DNA of 64,000 nt, from the NCBI GenBank assembly GCA_000722615.1, contig JOKI01000008.1, forward strand, positions 31,335 through 95,334. Reading direction: 5' to 3'. The DNA is from Pseudorhizobium pelagicum (GTDB lineage: Bacteria > Pseudomonadota > Alphaproteobacteria > Rhizobiales > Rhizobiaceae). Shown in pieces: positions 42,850-52,392 of the stretch. Under the pieces are notes generated by a model. That model was not told the origin of the DNA. It did not search any database and worked only from the letters and a program-made list of their open reading frames with translations. The position numbers and the translations under genes were made by a program. Every line of letters begins with the position of its first letter. The stretch's first letter is position 1.

Positions 42850-43095
42850 ATCGAAGCTACCGTTCGGCTTGTCATTCGGTGCCAGCACACCATCGCACGA
42901 TTGATGCGGTTTTGCACGGCGGATGTCCCTGCGCAAGCAGGCATAGGCTCAGCAACCGAGTCGCCGTAGCACTTGGCTGCGACTAACGGTTTGAATGTGA
43001 GGAAAATAGGGCTCGAGTCCCCTCCTCCCAGCTCCCAACTCTGCGCCAGGTGCGTTTCTGCTGGCGGTGTTGCCAACCCGCAACCCGCCGTCCCC

Positions 43096-44331
43096 TCAGC
43101 CGCCGTTGGCAACCGCCATGTTCTTGTAACGGCCGACCGCATCAACCAGCAGCCTGCTCACCTTCTTGCGCCAGGCCTCGTCGAGAAGAAGCTTCTCATC
43201 ATCCGCATTGGACAGGAAGCCGAGTTCCAGCAGCACCGACGGGATATCGGGAGCGCGCAGCACCTGGAAACCGGCATGACGGTGGGCGTTGTTGATCAGG
43301 CCGACCTGCCCTTCGAACGAGCTGAGGACGTTCTGAGCGAGCGTCACGGAAAAAGCCTGGGTCTCGCGGCGGGTCAGGTCGAGGAGGATGTCGGCGACCT
43401 CCGGCGGCTCGTCCTTCAGGCGGATTCCCGCGATCTGATCGGAAAGGTTCTCACGCGCCGCAAGGTTTTCGGCCATGCGGTCGGAGGCGCGGTCGGAGAG
43501 CGTATAGACAGTCGCGCCACGGATGTCCTTCTGGCTGAGGGTGTCGGCGTGCAGGGAGATAAACAGGTCCGCCTTCGCCTGGCGCGCCAGCGTCACCCGC
43601 TCGGAGAGGGACAGGAACACGTCGTCGTCGCGGGTCAGCACGGCGTCGATGCCCGCCTCGCCGCCCAGTTCCTCGGCGAGCAGTTTCGCGAACGACAGCG
43701 TGATCGACTTTTCCGGGGTCTGCGTCGTCGTGCCGATCGCTCCGGTGTCGATGCCGCCATGGCCGGCATCGATTGCCACGACGAAGGCGTCATCGTCGAC
43801 GGCGGCAAGAGACTCATCGGCGGCAGCCGCACTGCCTTCCCACTCCTGGCCCTGGACAAGTTTCTGGAAAGCCTCGGCCGTGGCCATCTCCGCATCCAGA
43901 ACCAGGCGGAACTCGCCGTTCTCGCCCTCCTGCACCTCGGCAAGGCTCAACTGCACCGGCCGCTTGGCGGTCAGAACAAGACGGGCACTGGTTTCGTCCA
44001 TGGCGCCGAAGCGGATGTCGTTGAACAGGCCGCGCGCGGCAAGATCCTCGTCGGGAAAGCCGAACGCGGTTGCCGGAAGGTCGACCACCACCCGTTCCGG
44101 CGCGGCCACATAGTGAACGGAAAACTCCGGCTTTTCGTCGAAATCGATGACAATCCGGGTGCGGGCATCATCGCCGGCGATACGGGCCGCAAAGGCCAGG
44201 AGCGGCTTGTCCGCAGCCTGCAGTCCGCCGACGCCCAACAGCGCGACGGAAAGAATGCCGAACACGGCGCCGCGCCCGATTCGCGCGATCAACCGCTTCG
44301 GCGCAGCGATGCGCCCTCTGGTAACCATCAT
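43096..44331 (-). CDS. amiC: Periplasmic N-acetylmuramoyl-L-alanine amidase (AmiC type)
   Basis: About 411 residues from 44331; in-frame ATGs at 44328 and 44394 are alternatives and no site has a strong ribosome-binding sequence. The hydrophobic segment GAVFGILSVALLGVGGLQA is the signal. An AMIN domain (about 45-160) precedes the zinc amidase: AIDAGHGGIDTGAIG, SLHADT and VLLELGFLSN carry the metal ligands and catalytic glutamate. It splits peptidoglycan at division. The separation from mrcA (246 bases) has no clear terminator. Confidence 0.9.
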   Translation of the reverse strand: MMVTRGRIAAPKRLIARIGRGAVFGILSVALLGVGGLQAADKPLLAFAARIAGDDARTRIVIDFDEKPEFSVHYVAAPERVVVDLPATAFGFPDEDLAARGLFNDIRFGAMDETSARLVLTAKRPVQLSLAEVQEGENGEFRLVLDAEMATAEAFQKLVQGQEWEGSAAAADESLAAVDDDAFVVAIDAGHGGIDTGAIGTTTQTPEKSITLSFAKLLAEELGGEAGIDAVLTRDDDVFLSLSERVTLARQAKADLFISLHADTLSQKDIRGATVYTLSDRASDRMAENLAARENLSDQIAGIRLKDEPPEVADILLDLTRRETQAFSVTLAQNVLSSFEGQVGLINNAHRHAGFQVLRAPDIPSVLLELGFLSNADDEKLLLDEAWRKKVSRLLVDAVGRYKNMAVANGG

Positions 44332-44656
44332 TCCGACGTCGTCCCGCTTGCCGACTTCAATGTCCCCGTCTTTCGTGGGCGCCCGAACATGCATGATTTT
44401 GCTGATCGGCGCTTACGAATCAACGGCTTCCACTAGCCTCTTAATTCAATCGAGAATATGGCGGTACGGGCTTTTCCCTTGCTATTATGTCACGGAAACC
44501 ATACAAGGCGGTTAAGGACTAAAGTGTTGACGGGATAGTCTGCCCGCAGGCTGGCCAGCCCAAAAGGAACCTGGCGCCGAATCCGAGCAGTTCATCCGCC
44601 GTCTGTACATTTTATTCCTGATACTCGATCTCATCCGGCGTTGGCCGGTCACATAC

Positions 44657-44674
44657 TGGGTGGCGCGCCACCCA
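44657..44674. repeat. 18-base perfect palindrome in the rne leader
   Basis: TGGGTGGCGCGCCACCCA reads the same on both strands. As RNA it would form a hairpin with a tight turn; as DNA it could be a dimeric regulator site. It lies about 260 bases before the rne start. Confidence 0.6.
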
Positions 44675-44870
44675 AGCTCAACAAGAGCACCTCCACCGGC
44701 CCTCGAGGCCTAAGATATCGTCGTTCTCGTTTGGACTTTCATGTCTCGGCAAGTGTTTCAGAACCTGGATACCCTGAAGGAGCCAAATGCTCCGTCAGCC
44801 GTCCGGCTGTCGCCGCAACATCGTTCAAAGGGAACCATTTTTTCCGGCGCAATCACCATCATGCATGAAC

Positions 44871-44896
44871 GGCCTGTCCTAGCGGCAGGCCTTTTT
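44871..44896 (+). terminator. Attenuator-like hairpin before rne
   Basis: GGCCTG pairs with CAGGCC, extended by CC/GG past a bulged T, and is followed by TTTTT. It has the form of an intrinsic terminator but sits only 35 bases before the rne ATG, so it is more likely an attenuator or an RNase E target than the end of another gene. Confidence 0.6.
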
Positions 44897-44900
44897 GCAC

Positions 44901-44924
44901 CTGCTCGGCTGCGCCGAGGAGCAG
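44901..44924 (+). promoter_or_regulatory. Hairpin covering the rne ribosome-binding site
   Basis: CTGCTCGGC can pair with GCC and GAGCAG (9 bp with a three-base GAG bulge), or CTCGGC with GCCGAG. Both structures hide the GAGGAG Shine-Dalgarno sequence at 44916-44921, ten bases before ATG 44932. Confidence 0.6.
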
Positions 44925-44931
44925 AATTTAC

Positions 44932-47856
44932 ATGGCAGACAAAATGCTCATCGACGCGTCTCACGAAGAGGAGACGCGGGTAGTCGTCGTTCGCGGCAAC
45001 CGTATTGAAGAATTCGATTTCGAGTCCCAACACAAGAAACAGATCCGCGGCAATATCTATCTGGCAAAGGTGACGAGGGTCGAGCCCTCGCTGCAGGCAG
45101 CCTTTGTCGATTATGGCGGCAACCGTCACGGTTTCTTGGCTTTCGCCGAAATTCACCCCGATTACTACCAGATCCCGCATGCCGACCGGCAGGCCCTGAA
45201 GCAGGCCGAAGCGGAAGATCAGCGGCGGATCGCCGATGACGACTCGGCGGATCCCGTCGACCCGGCGTCCGCCGAACAGCCCTACGTCAACGAGCCGGCC
45301 GCACTTTCGGCGGAAGCGGCCGCCAGCGAGGCCGGTGCCGAAGCCGCCGAGGTCAGCCCCGGCGAAGCAGCCGCCGCCGAACCGGAAAAGCCGAAGGCAA
45401 AGCCGCGCCGCAGCCGTGCGCGCAAGAAGCCAGTGGACGCCGAAGCGGTCGAGGCTACGACCGACGAGTCAGCTCCCGAGACGTCCGATGGCGACGACAA
45501 GGGCACGCCCGGCGAAATGGCGGCCATGGTCGAGACCGATTCGATCTCCGAAGACATCCGAGACCGTCGCAACAATGACGACGATGATGACGACGACGAC
45601 AACGGCGAGAAGGAAGAGATCGAATCCGTCGGCGCAGAAGACGCCATGGAAGAGGTTCCCGACCGCGTCGTACGTCGGCCGCGCAAGCAGTACCGCATCC
45701 AGGAAGTGATCAAGCGCCGCCAGATCCTGCTGGTGCAGGTGGCGAAGGAAGAGCGCGGCAACAAGGGTGCAGCCCTGACCACCTATCTGTCGCTTGCCGG
45801 TCGCTACTCGGTGCTGATGCCGAACACGGCGCGGGGCGGCGGGATTTCCCGCAAGATCACCAGCCCGCAGGACCGCAAGCGCCTGAAGGAAATTGCCCGC
45901 GAGCTCGAAGTGCCGCAGGGCATGGGCGTGATCCTGCGCACCGCAGGTGCCAACCGCACCCGCGTCGAGGTCAAGCGCGACTTCGAATATCTGATGCGCC
46001 TGTGGGAGAACGTCCGCACGCTGACGCTCAGCTCGATGGCTCCATGCCTTGTCTACGAGGAAGGCTCGCTGATCAAGCGTTCGATCCGCGACCTCTACAA
46101 CAAGGACATCTCGGAAATCATCGTTGCCGGTGAAGAAGGCTATCGTGAAGCGAAAGACTTCATGAAGATGCTGATGCCGAGCCACGCCAAGGTGGTCCAG
46201 CCCTACCGCGACCTGCATCCGATCTTCTCGCGCTCCGGCATCGAGGCACAGCTCGACCGCATGCTGCAGCCGCAGGTGACGCTGAAGTCCGGCGGCTATC
46301 TGATCATGAACCAGACGGAAGCGCTCGTCGCCATCGACGTCAACTCCGGTCGCTCGACCCGCGAGCACTCGATCGAGGACACGGCGCTGCAGACCAACCT
46401 GGAGGCCGCCGAAGAGGTTGCCCGCCAGCTCCGCCTGCGCGACCTTGCCGGCCTCATCGTCATCGACTTCATCGACATGGAAGAGAAGCGCAACAACCGC
46501 GCCGTCGAGAAGAGGCTCAAGGATTGCCTGAAGAACGACCGTGCGCGCATCCAGGTTGGACGCATCTCGCATTTCGGTCTTCTGGAAATGTCGCGCCAGC
46601 GTATCCGCGCATCGGTGCTGGAATCCACAACGCAGGTCTGCTCGCATTGCGGCGGCACCGGCCACGTGCGGTCGCAGTCCTCCATCGCGCTCCACGTTCT
46701 GCGCGGCGTCGAGGAATACCTGCTGAAGAACACGACGCACGACATCAGCGTCCGCACGACGCCCGAGATCGCACTCTACCTGCTCAACCACAAGCGCAAC
46801 TCGGTCGTGGACTACGAACACCGCTTCGGCGTCTCGATCTTCATCGAATCGGACGACACCATCGGCTCGAACCACTTCGCGATCGACCGCGGCGAACCCG
46901 TGGAAAACCCGGTCAAGATCGAAAGCCTGATGCAGTTTGCCGCCCTCCCCGTCGAAGACGAAGACGATGACATCGTCATCGAGGAGGACGAAGACGAGGA
47001 CGAGGAGCTTGGCGAGGCCAAGGCTGCTGCTCCTGCCGCCGCTGCAACCGCGGCGCAGGGCGACGACCAGAATGGTCGCAAGCGCAAGCGCCGTCGTCGT
47101 CGTCGCAACAAGAACGGCGAACGCGGCGAAGGCATGAGCCTCGAGAACGGCGACAGCGACAATGGCGCCTCCGCCGAGGACGATTCGGACGAAGGCGACG
47201 AGGACGAGACCGAAGCACGCGAAGCTTCGGAGACCGGCGCCGACACGGATGAAAACGGCCGGCGCAAGCGTCGTCGCCGTGGCAAGCGTGGCGGACGCCG
47301 CAACCGTCCGGGCGAGGAAGGCAGTGAGGGCGAAGGCTCCGAGGAGGATGCGTCCTCCCAGGCCGCGACCGCCGAAAGCGACGTTGCCGCAGACGTGCAG
47401 CCGTCGGAGGCCGTTGCCCCGACCGCCCCTGCTGCCGAACCGGACGCCGATGCTCCTGTCGCAGCCAAGCCGCGCCGAAGCCGCCGCAAGGCTGTTGCCG
47501 CGCCGGTGGAAGAGATCGCCGTAGAGGCAGCACCAGCAGCGAAGGAAGCGGAAGAAGCGCCGGCACCGGCCGTCACGCCGGACGTTGCCAAGGCTGCCGA
47601 AGTGGCAAGCGAACCGGTCCTCGCAGAGCAGGTCGAGGCTGCGCTCGGCGAAGAGGCACCTGCTGCTGCCGTTGCCGAGACACCGGCGCCGCCAGCGGAA
47701 GACCAGGCCAAGCCGGTCCGGTCCAACCGGGCGTCCAACATCAGCTCTTCCGATCCGGTGATCAAGAGCTCCGAGCCGAAGGCCGAGGACTCAGACGACA
47801 GCGATCCGTCGAAGCCGAAGAAGGCCGGCTGGTGGCAGCGCCGCAGCTTCTTCTGA
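44932..47856 (+). CDS. rne: Ribonuclease E
   Basis: 974 residues. The S1 domain begins at about residue 38 (RGNIYLAKVTRVEPSLQAAF) and is interrupted at about 95-245 by an acidic, alanine/proline-rich insert, resuming at ILLVQVAKEERGNKGAALTT. The DNase I-like catalytic core has VAIDVNSGRS and VIDFIDM (metal-binding aspartates); the zinc link is CSHCGGTGH. The C-terminal third is disordered, with arginine-rich patches (RKRKRRRRRRNKNGE, RRKRRRRGKRGGRR) likely to bind RNA or degradosome partners, and ends KKAGWWQRRSFF. It starts mRNA decay and processes rRNA and tRNA. Confidence 0.96.
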   Translation: MADKMLIDASHEEETRVVVVRGNRIEEFDFESQHKKQIRGNIYLAKVTRVEPSLQAAFVDYGGNRHGFLAFAEIHPDYYQIPHADRQALKQAEAEDQRRIADDDSADPVDPASAEQPYVNEPAALSAEAAASEAGAEAAEVSPGEAAAAEPEKPKAKPRRSRARKKPVDAEAVEATTDESAPETSDGDDKGTPGEMAAMVETDSISEDIRDRRNNDDDDDDDDNGEKEEIESVGAEDAMEEVPDRVVRRPRKQYRIQEVIKRRQILLVQVAKEERGNKGAALTTYLSLAGRYSVLMPNTARGGGISRKITSPQDRKRLKEIARELEVPQGMGVILRTAGANRTRVEVKRDFEYLMRLWENVRTLTLSSMAPCLVYEEGSLIKRSIRDLYNKDISEIIVAGEEGYREAKDFMKMLMPSHAKVVQPYRDLHPIFSRSGIEAQLDRMLQPQVTLKSGGYLIMNQTEALVAIDVNSGRSTREHSIEDTALQTNLEAAEEVARQLRLRDLAGLIVIDFIDMEEKRNNRAVEKRLKDCLKNDRARIQVGRISHFGLLEMSRQRIRASVLESTTQVCSHCGGTGHVRSQSSIALHVLRGVEEYLLKNTTHDISVRTTPEIALYLLNHKRNSVVDYEHRFGVSIFIESDDTIGSNHFAIDRGEPVENPVKIESLMQFAALPVEDEDDDIVIEEDEDEDEELGEAKAAAPAAAATAAQGDDQNGRKRKRRRRRRNKNGERGEGMSLENGDSDNGASAEDDSDEGDEDETEAREASETGADTDENGRRKRRRRGKRGGRRNRPGEEGSEGEGSEEDASSQAATAESDVAADVQPSEAVAPTAPAAEPDADAPVAAKPRRSRRKAVAAPVEEIAVEAAPAAKEAEEAPAPAVTPDVAKAAEVASEPVLAEQVEAALGEEAPAAAVAETPAPPAEDQAKPVRSNRASNISSSDPVIKSSEPKAEDSDDSDPSKPKKAGWWQRRSFF
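45577..45604 (+). repeat. GAC/GAT trinucleotide run inside rne
   Basis: A run of GAC and GAT codons encodes seven to eight consecutive aspartates in the S1-domain insert. Such runs change length easily by slippage, in steps that keep the frame. Confidence 0.7.
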
Positions 47857-47884
47857 GACGCCGACGGTACTGAAAACGAGACTT

Positions 47885-47924
47885 GAACAAGGGCCGCGTC
47901 TTCTGCGCGGCCCTTGTTCGTTGG
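47885..47924 (+). terminator. Terminator of rne
   Basis: A 14-bp perfect stem (GAACAAGGGCCGCG and its complement) with a seven-base loop, 29 bases past the rne stop. The following sequence is only partly T-rich (GTTGG). Confidence 0.8.
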
Positions 47925-48089
47925 CCCGACAGGGTCCGGCCTCCACCTCCCCAACGCAGTTGTGACGACACAAGCTGTGCTCGGTGCAGATTTGCAGTTC
48001 CGAACCTTCCGCTGCCGGCGTAGGTTTGCCGCAAATCTCATGTACGCCGACACGTTCCAGCGGCTGAAATCGACCAAAAGGATCCTCCC

Positions 48090-48848
48090 ATGTCCGTTCC
48101 TTCCAAGACCCTAGCCCTCGGCTCGATGCTGATTGCTTCGCTGTGGCTTTCGCCGGCGGTCGCGCTCGACGAGCAGCAGAAGAAGGAGATGGGGGAATTC
48201 ATCCGGGAATACCTCGTCGAGAACCCGGAAGTGATGCTGGAGGTCCAGGCTGCGCTGGAAGCCAAGCAGCAGGCGGCGCGGGTCTCCATGGCGGGCCAGG
48301 CGGTGGCGGCCAATCATGATGCCATCTTCTCGTCGAAGACCGACGTCGTGCTCGGCAATCCGGACGGCGACGTCACCATCGTCGAATTCTTCGACTACAA
48401 CTGCGGCTACTGCAAACAGGCCCTCGGCGACATGGAAGAGATCCTCGCCAGCGACCCGAACGTGCGCTTCGTCCTGAAGGAGCTGCCGATCCTCGGGCCG
48501 GAGTCGATCGCCGCCCACCGCGTCGCCAATGCCGTCAGGCTGATCGCCCCCGAGCGGTATCCGGAATTCCATCGCATGATGCTGGGCGCAACGGGGATGG
48601 CAACGGAAGACAGTGCAATCGAGATTGCCACCTCGCTGGGGATCAGTGACGCGGATATCCGCAAATCCATGGAAGAGCAGCCGAACGACGCCCTCGTTCG
48701 CGAGGCCTACCAGCTGGCGACGAACATCGGCGTGACGGGCACGCCCACGTACGTCGTCGGCAACGAAGCGCTTTTCGGAGCCGTCGGCCGCGCTGCCATC
48801 GAAGAGAAAGTCGCAAACGTGCGGGCCTGCGGCCAGAGCACCTGCTGA
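48090..48848 (+). CDS. Secreted DsbA-family thiol oxidoreductase
   Basis: 252 residues. The signal peptide core is ALGSMLIASLWLSPAVAL. A helical N-terminal part (EQQKKEMGEFIREYLVENPE) resembles the Com1/ScsC-like extension. The thioredoxin active site is FFDYNCGYCKQAL (CGYC) at about residue 112; the cis-proline is in GVTGTPTYVVG. It probably forms or isomerises disulfides in periplasmic proteins. A C-terminal CGQSTC pair may be an additional disulfide. Exact subfamily not settled. Confidence 0.85.
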   Translation: MSVPSKTLALGSMLIASLWLSPAVALDEQQKKEMGEFIREYLVENPEVMLEVQAALEAKQQAARVSMAGQAVAANHDAIFSSKTDVVLGNPDGDVTIVEFFDYNCGYCKQALGDMEEILASDPNVRFVLKELPILGPESIAAHRVANAVRLIAPERYPEFHRMMLGATGMATEDSAIEIATSLGISDADIRKSMEEQPNDALVREAYQLATNIGVTGTPTYVVGNEALFGAVGRAAIEEKVANVRACGQSTC

Positions 48849-48874
48849 CCCCGCACCCCCTGAGGCAAGCTGGC

Positions 48875-48910
48875 GGAAAGCCCTGTCTTTCAAAGAACGG
48901 GGGCTTTTCC
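48875..48910 (+). terminator. Terminator of the dsbA-like gene
   Basis: GGAAAGCCC pairs with GGGCTTTTCC (one bulged T) around an apical CTTTC/AAAG element, ending in a T-run. It lies 26 bases past the stop. Confidence 0.75.
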
Positions 48911-48967
48911 TTGTGTTGCGGGCGGTCTATAGGTGGCCCCTGACTTTGACAGGAACACTGGAATACG

Positions 48968-49405
48968 ATGAGCAAGACGGTCTTCGTCCTGAACGGCCCC
49001 AACCTGAACATGCTGGGCAAGCGCGAGCCCGGCATCTACGGCGGCAAGACGTTGAAGGATATCGAAAACGACTGTGTTACAGCCGGCTCGTCCCATGGGT
49101 TCGCCATCGACTTCCGGCAAAGCAACCATGAAGGCATGCTGGTCGACTGGCTGCATGAGGCGGATGAGAAGGCGGTGGGGGTGGCGATCAATGCCGGCGC
49201 CTATACGCATACATCCGTTGCGCTCCATGATGCGATCCGCGCCATCTCCGTTCCCGTCATCGAAGTCCATATTTCCAATGTTCATGCGCGTGAGGCATTC
49301 CGTCATCACTCGATGATTGCCCCTGCCTGCAAGGGTGTCATCTGCGGCTTTGGCCCGACGAGCTACATCCTGGCTCTGCACGCCTTGAAAAACATCACCG
49401 ACTGA
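48968..49405 (+). CDS. aroQ: Type II 3-dehydroquinate dehydratase
   Basis: 145 residues, the standard dodecamer subunit size. Motifs: VFVLNGPNLNMLGKREPGIY, NAGAYTHTSVALHDAI and EVHISNVHAREAFRHHS. The active-site tyrosine (GIYG) and histidine (ISNVHARE) are present. It makes 3-dehydroshikimate in the shikimate pathway. It is followed after 28 bases by accB. Confidence 0.97.
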   Translation: MSKTVFVLNGPNLNMLGKREPGIYGGKTLKDIENDCVTAGSSHGFAIDFRQSNHEGMLVDWLHEADEKAVGVAINAGAYTHTSVALHDAIRAISVPVIEVHISNVHAREAFRHHSMIAPACKGVICGFGPTSYILALHALKNITD

Positions 49406-49433
49406 CAAGATAAACAGAACAATAGGGTTTGCC

Positions 49434-49895
49434 ATGTCTGAGAATAAGCACGGTATCGACAAGGGGTTGATCCGCGACCTCGCGAACATCCTCAACGAGA
49501 CCGACCTGACCGAGATCGAAGTGGAGCAGGAGGACGTCCGGATCCGCGTGTCCCGCGTTTCCGCCACGCAGTATGTCCAGGCTCCTGTGGCTGCCGCACC
49601 GGCTGCCGCCGCTGCCGCGCCTGCCGCAGCCGCACCGGCAGTTCCTGCCCCACGCGACAACGCGAATGCCGTCAATGCGCCCATGGTCGGCACCGTCTAC
49701 CTTTCGCCGGCACCTGGTTCGCGCTCCTTCGTGGAAGTCGGCGCCACCGTGAAGGAAGGGCAGACGCTCCTCATCATCGAGGCGATGAAGACGATGAACC
49801 AGATCCCTGCGCCCCGGTCCGGCAAGGTCGTCGAGATCCTCGTCACTGACGCGCAACCCGTCGAATACGGCGAGCCGCTCATCGTCATCGAATAG
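49434..49895 (+). CDS. accB: Biotin carboxyl carrier protein of acetyl-CoA carboxylase
   Basis: 153 residues. The N-terminal domain ([20 protein letters not shown]) binds AccC; an alanine/proline linker follows; the biotinyl domain carries [11 protein letters not shown], where the lysine is biotinylated. It shuttles CO2 in the first step of fatty acid synthesis. Eleven bases separate it from accC. Confidence 0.97.
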   Translation: MSENKHGIDKGLIRDLANILNETDLTEIEVEQEDVRIRVSRVSATQYVQAPVAAAPAAAAAAPAAAAPAVPAPRDNANAVNAPMVGTVYLSPAPGSRSFVEVGATVKEGQTLLIIEAMKTMNQIPAPRSGKVVEILVTDAQPVEYGEPLIVIE

Positions 49896-49906
49896 GACGA
49901 CGGCAC

Positions 49907-51247
49907 ATGATCTCCAAAATCCTCATAGCCAATCGCGGTGAAATTGCACTGCGCGTGCTGCGCGCCTGCAAGGAGCTCGGCATTGCCACCGTTGCCGTGC
50001 ACTCGACTGCCGACGCCGACGCAATGCACGTCCGGCTGGCGGACGAGAGCGTCTGCATCGGCCCGCCGCCGTCGCGCGACAGCTATCTGAACATCCACCA
50101 GATCGTTGCCGCCTGCGAAATCACCGGCGCCGATGCGGTCCACCCCGGCTACGGCTTCCTGTCGGAAAACGCCAGGTTTGCCGATATCCTCGATGCACAC
50201 GGCATCACCTTCATCGGACCGACGGCCGAGCACATCCGGCTGATGGGCGACAAGATCACCGCCAAGAAGACGGCCGTCGAGCTTGGTATCCCCGTGGTCC
50301 CCGGCTCTGCCGGCGAAGTGCTGCCGGAGAACGCGCTGGAGATCGCCCGGGAAATCGGGTTCCCGGTCCTGATCAAGGCGACCGCCGGTGGCGGTGGCCG
50401 CGGCATGAAGGTTGCGAAGACCGAGGCCGAACTCGAGGAGGCCGTCACCACGGCGCGCTCCGAGGCACTTGCCGCCTTCGGCAACGACGCCGTCTACATG
50501 GAAAAATATCTCGGCAAGCCGCGCCATATCGAGGTGCAGGTTGTCGGCGACGGTGAAGGCAACGCCATTCATCTGGGCGAACGGGACTGCTCGCTGCAGC
50601 GCCGTCACCAGAAGGTCTGGGAAGAAGCCAATTCCCCTGCCCTCAACGTCGAGCAGCGCATGAAGATCGGCCAGATCTGCGCCGATGCGATGAAGAAGAT
50701 GAAGTACCGGGGCGCCGGCACGGTCGAGTTCCTCTACGAAAACGGCGAATTCTACTTCATCGAGATGAACACCCGCCTGCAGGTGGAGCATCCGATCACC
50801 GAGGCGATCACCGGCATCGACCTGGTGCATGAACAGATCCGCGTCGCCTCCGGCGCCGGGCTTTCGGTCACGCAGGAAGAGATCGTGTTTTCCGGCCATG
50901 CCATCGAATGCCGCATCAATGCCGAGGATCCGCGTACCTTCGTGCCGTCGCCCGGCATGATCACGCATTTCCATGCGCCGGGTGGTCTGGGCGTTCGCGT
51001 CGATTCGGGTGTTTACGCCGGGTACAAGATCCCGCCATACTACGACAGCCTGATCGGCAAGCTGATCGTGCATGGCCGCACCCGCGTCGAATGCATGATG
51101 CGCCTGCGCCGCGTGCTCGACGAGTTCGTCGTGGACGGGATCAAGACGACGCTGCCGCTGTTCCAGGATCTCGTATCCAACCAGGACATCGCCAACGGCG
51201 ACTACGACATCCATTGGCTGGAAAACTATCTGGCCGGCGACAAGTAG
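49907..51247 (+). CDS. accC: Biotin carboxylase of acetyl-CoA carboxylase
   Basis: 446 residues, the family norm. ATP-grasp fold: [20 protein letters not shown] binds ATP, and [20 protein letters not shown] is the biotin carboxylase signature. It carboxylates biotin on AccB. Co-transcribed with accB, and probably with aat ten bases later. Confidence 0.97.
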   Translation: MISKILIANRGEIALRVLRACKELGIATVAVHSTADADAMHVRLADESVCIGPPPSRDSYLNIHQIVAACEITGADAVHPGYGFLSENARFADILDAHGITFIGPTAEHIRLMGDKITAKKTAVELGIPVVPGSAGEVLPENALEIAREIGFPVLIKATAGGGGRGMKVAKTEAELEEAVTTARSEALAAFGNDAVYMEKYLGKPRHIEVQVVGDGEGNAIHLGERDCSLQRRHQKVWEEANSPALNVEQRMKIGQICADAMKKMKYRGAGTVEFLYENGEFYFIEMNTRLQVEHPITEAITGIDLVHEQIRVASGAGLSVTQEEIVFSGHAIECRINAEDPRTFVPSPGMITHFHAPGGLGVRVDSGVYAGYKIPPYYDSLIGKLIVHGRTRVECMMRLRRVLDEFVVDGIKTTLPLFQDLVSNQDIANGDYDIHWLENYLAGDK

Positions 51248-51257
51248 CGGGAGACAG

Positions 51258-51875
51258 ATGATAGGGCGCCGCGGCAAATATTACCCGACACTGACATCGG
51301 ACATTTTGCTGCGCGCCTATTCCATTGGGCTTTTTCCCATGGCGGAATCCGCTGACGACCCGGAGATATTCTGGGTGGAGCCGGAGATCCGCGGGGTCCT
51401 CCCCCTCGACGGCTTCCATCTCTCCAAAAGCCTTGCGAAGGTGATCCGCAAACGCCCCTTCGACATCCGCTTCGACACGGCCTTCGACCGGGTCATCGAC
51501 CGCTGTGCCGAACCGGCAGAAGATCGACCGAATACCTGGATCAATGCGACCATCCGGTTGCTCTATTCCGAACTGCACCGCATGGGGCATGCCCACAGCG
51601 TCGAGGCCTGGGAGGGCGAGGAACTGGTGGGAGGCCTCTACGGCGTTTCTCTGGGCTCTGCGTTCTTCGGGGAGAGCATGTTCTCGCGGCGCACCAACGC
51701 TTCGAAGATCTGTCTTGTCTTCCTCGTGGAGCGGCTGAGGGCACAGGGCTTCACGCTTCTGGACACCCAGTTCACCACCGAGCACCTGAAGACATTCGGC
51801 GCGATCGACGTGCCGAAGGAAACCTATCTCGAGATGCTGAAAGAGGCGATGGATTCGCCGCATCTGACCTTCTAG
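51258..51875 (+). CDS. aat: Leucyl/phenylalanyl-tRNA-protein transferase
   Basis: 205 residues. [40 protein letters not shown] and [20 protein letters not shown] are diagnostic. It adds Leu or Phe to proteins with N-terminal Lys or Arg, marking them for ClpS/ClpAP degradation (N-degron pathway). GGGAG precedes the ATG. Placement after accC is the usual rhizobial order. Confidence 0.95.
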   Translation: MIGRRGKYYPTLTSDILLRAYSIGLFPMAESADDPEIFWVEPEIRGVLPLDGFHLSKSLAKVIRKRPFDIRFDTAFDRVIDRCAEPAEDRPNTWINATIRLLYSELHRMGHAHSVEAWEGEELVGGLYGVSLGSAFFGESMFSRRTNASKICLVFLVERLRAQGFTLLDTQFTTEHLKTFGAIDVPKETYLEMLKEAMDSPHLTF

Positions 51876-51879
51876 GTGG

Positions 51880-52302
51880 TCAGTTCGTCGCCTCTGGCGC
51901 CGGAACGTCGGACTGCTGCTTGCAGCCGGTCAGCCAGACGTCATAGATCGCGTGCTCGACGGCGTTCAGACCGGGACTGTCGGCAAACATCCAGCCGGTG
52001 AAGATCCGCCGGATCTTGCGATCGAGCGTGATCTCGTCGACCTCCACGAAACCGTCCACCCGCTGCGCCTCGGTTTCGTCACGCGAGTAGCAGACCTTCG
52101 GCGTGACCTGCAGGGCGCCATATTGGACCGTCTCGTCGATATAGACGTCAAAGGTGGTGATGCGACCGGTGATCTTGTCTATGCCGGCAAACACGGCAAC
52201 GGGATTGGAAATGCGCGCAGCCGATACGGCCGTTGCCGACAGCGCCGACATGGTCGCTGCCACGGCGATTGCAACGGTCAGCTTGCGGATGGATTTCCTC
52301 AT
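51880..52302 (-). CDS. DUF2155 exported protein
   Basis: 140 residues from ATG 52302 (an ATG at 52314 is equally in frame). Signal peptide core LTVAIAVAATMSALSATAVSA. The mature protein holds AVFAGIDKITGRITTFDVYI and RRIFTGWMFADSPGLNAVEH, the DUF2155 pattern, with a disulfide-capable pair (KVCYS, LTGCKQ). Function unknown. In alphaproteobacteria it is regularly next to the NDUFA12 gene. Confidence 0.85.
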   Translation of the reverse strand: MRKSIRKLTVAIAVAATMSALSATAVSAARISNPVAVFAGIDKITGRITTFDVYIDETVQYGALQVTPKVCYSRDETEAQRVDGFVEVDEITLDRKIRRIFTGWMFADSPGLNAVEHAIYDVWLTGCKQQSDVPAPEATN

Positions 52303-52392
52303 CGATGATCCCATTCTCGGTCAGGTCCGGGCACAGCATATGCACCCCGGTCCTCCTATCCGGTAGAAGCCGAATGTGGCCAAAACAGGTGT

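Larger units (their letters stand above)
44395..44931 (+). promoter_or_regulatory. Long leader region of rne
   Basis: 537 bases between the divergent amiC and rne genes with no supportable gene. It contains a perfect 18-base palindrome, a terminator-like hairpin and a ribosome-binding-site hairpin, listed separately. A TATTAT box at about 44485 may be part of a promoter. RNase E controls its own synthesis through its leader in E. coli; a similar role here is inference. Confidence 0.45.

Noticed and set aside
40636..42969. A 777-codon plus-strand open frame
   Set aside because: Exact antisense shadow of the penicillin-binding protein gene, with no domain and a His/Asp/Arg-heavy composition typical of shadows.
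44861..44983. Upstream reading frame overlapping the rne start
   Set aside because: No ribosome-binding site, and it would translate through both hairpins. Possible, but not supportable without ribosome data.
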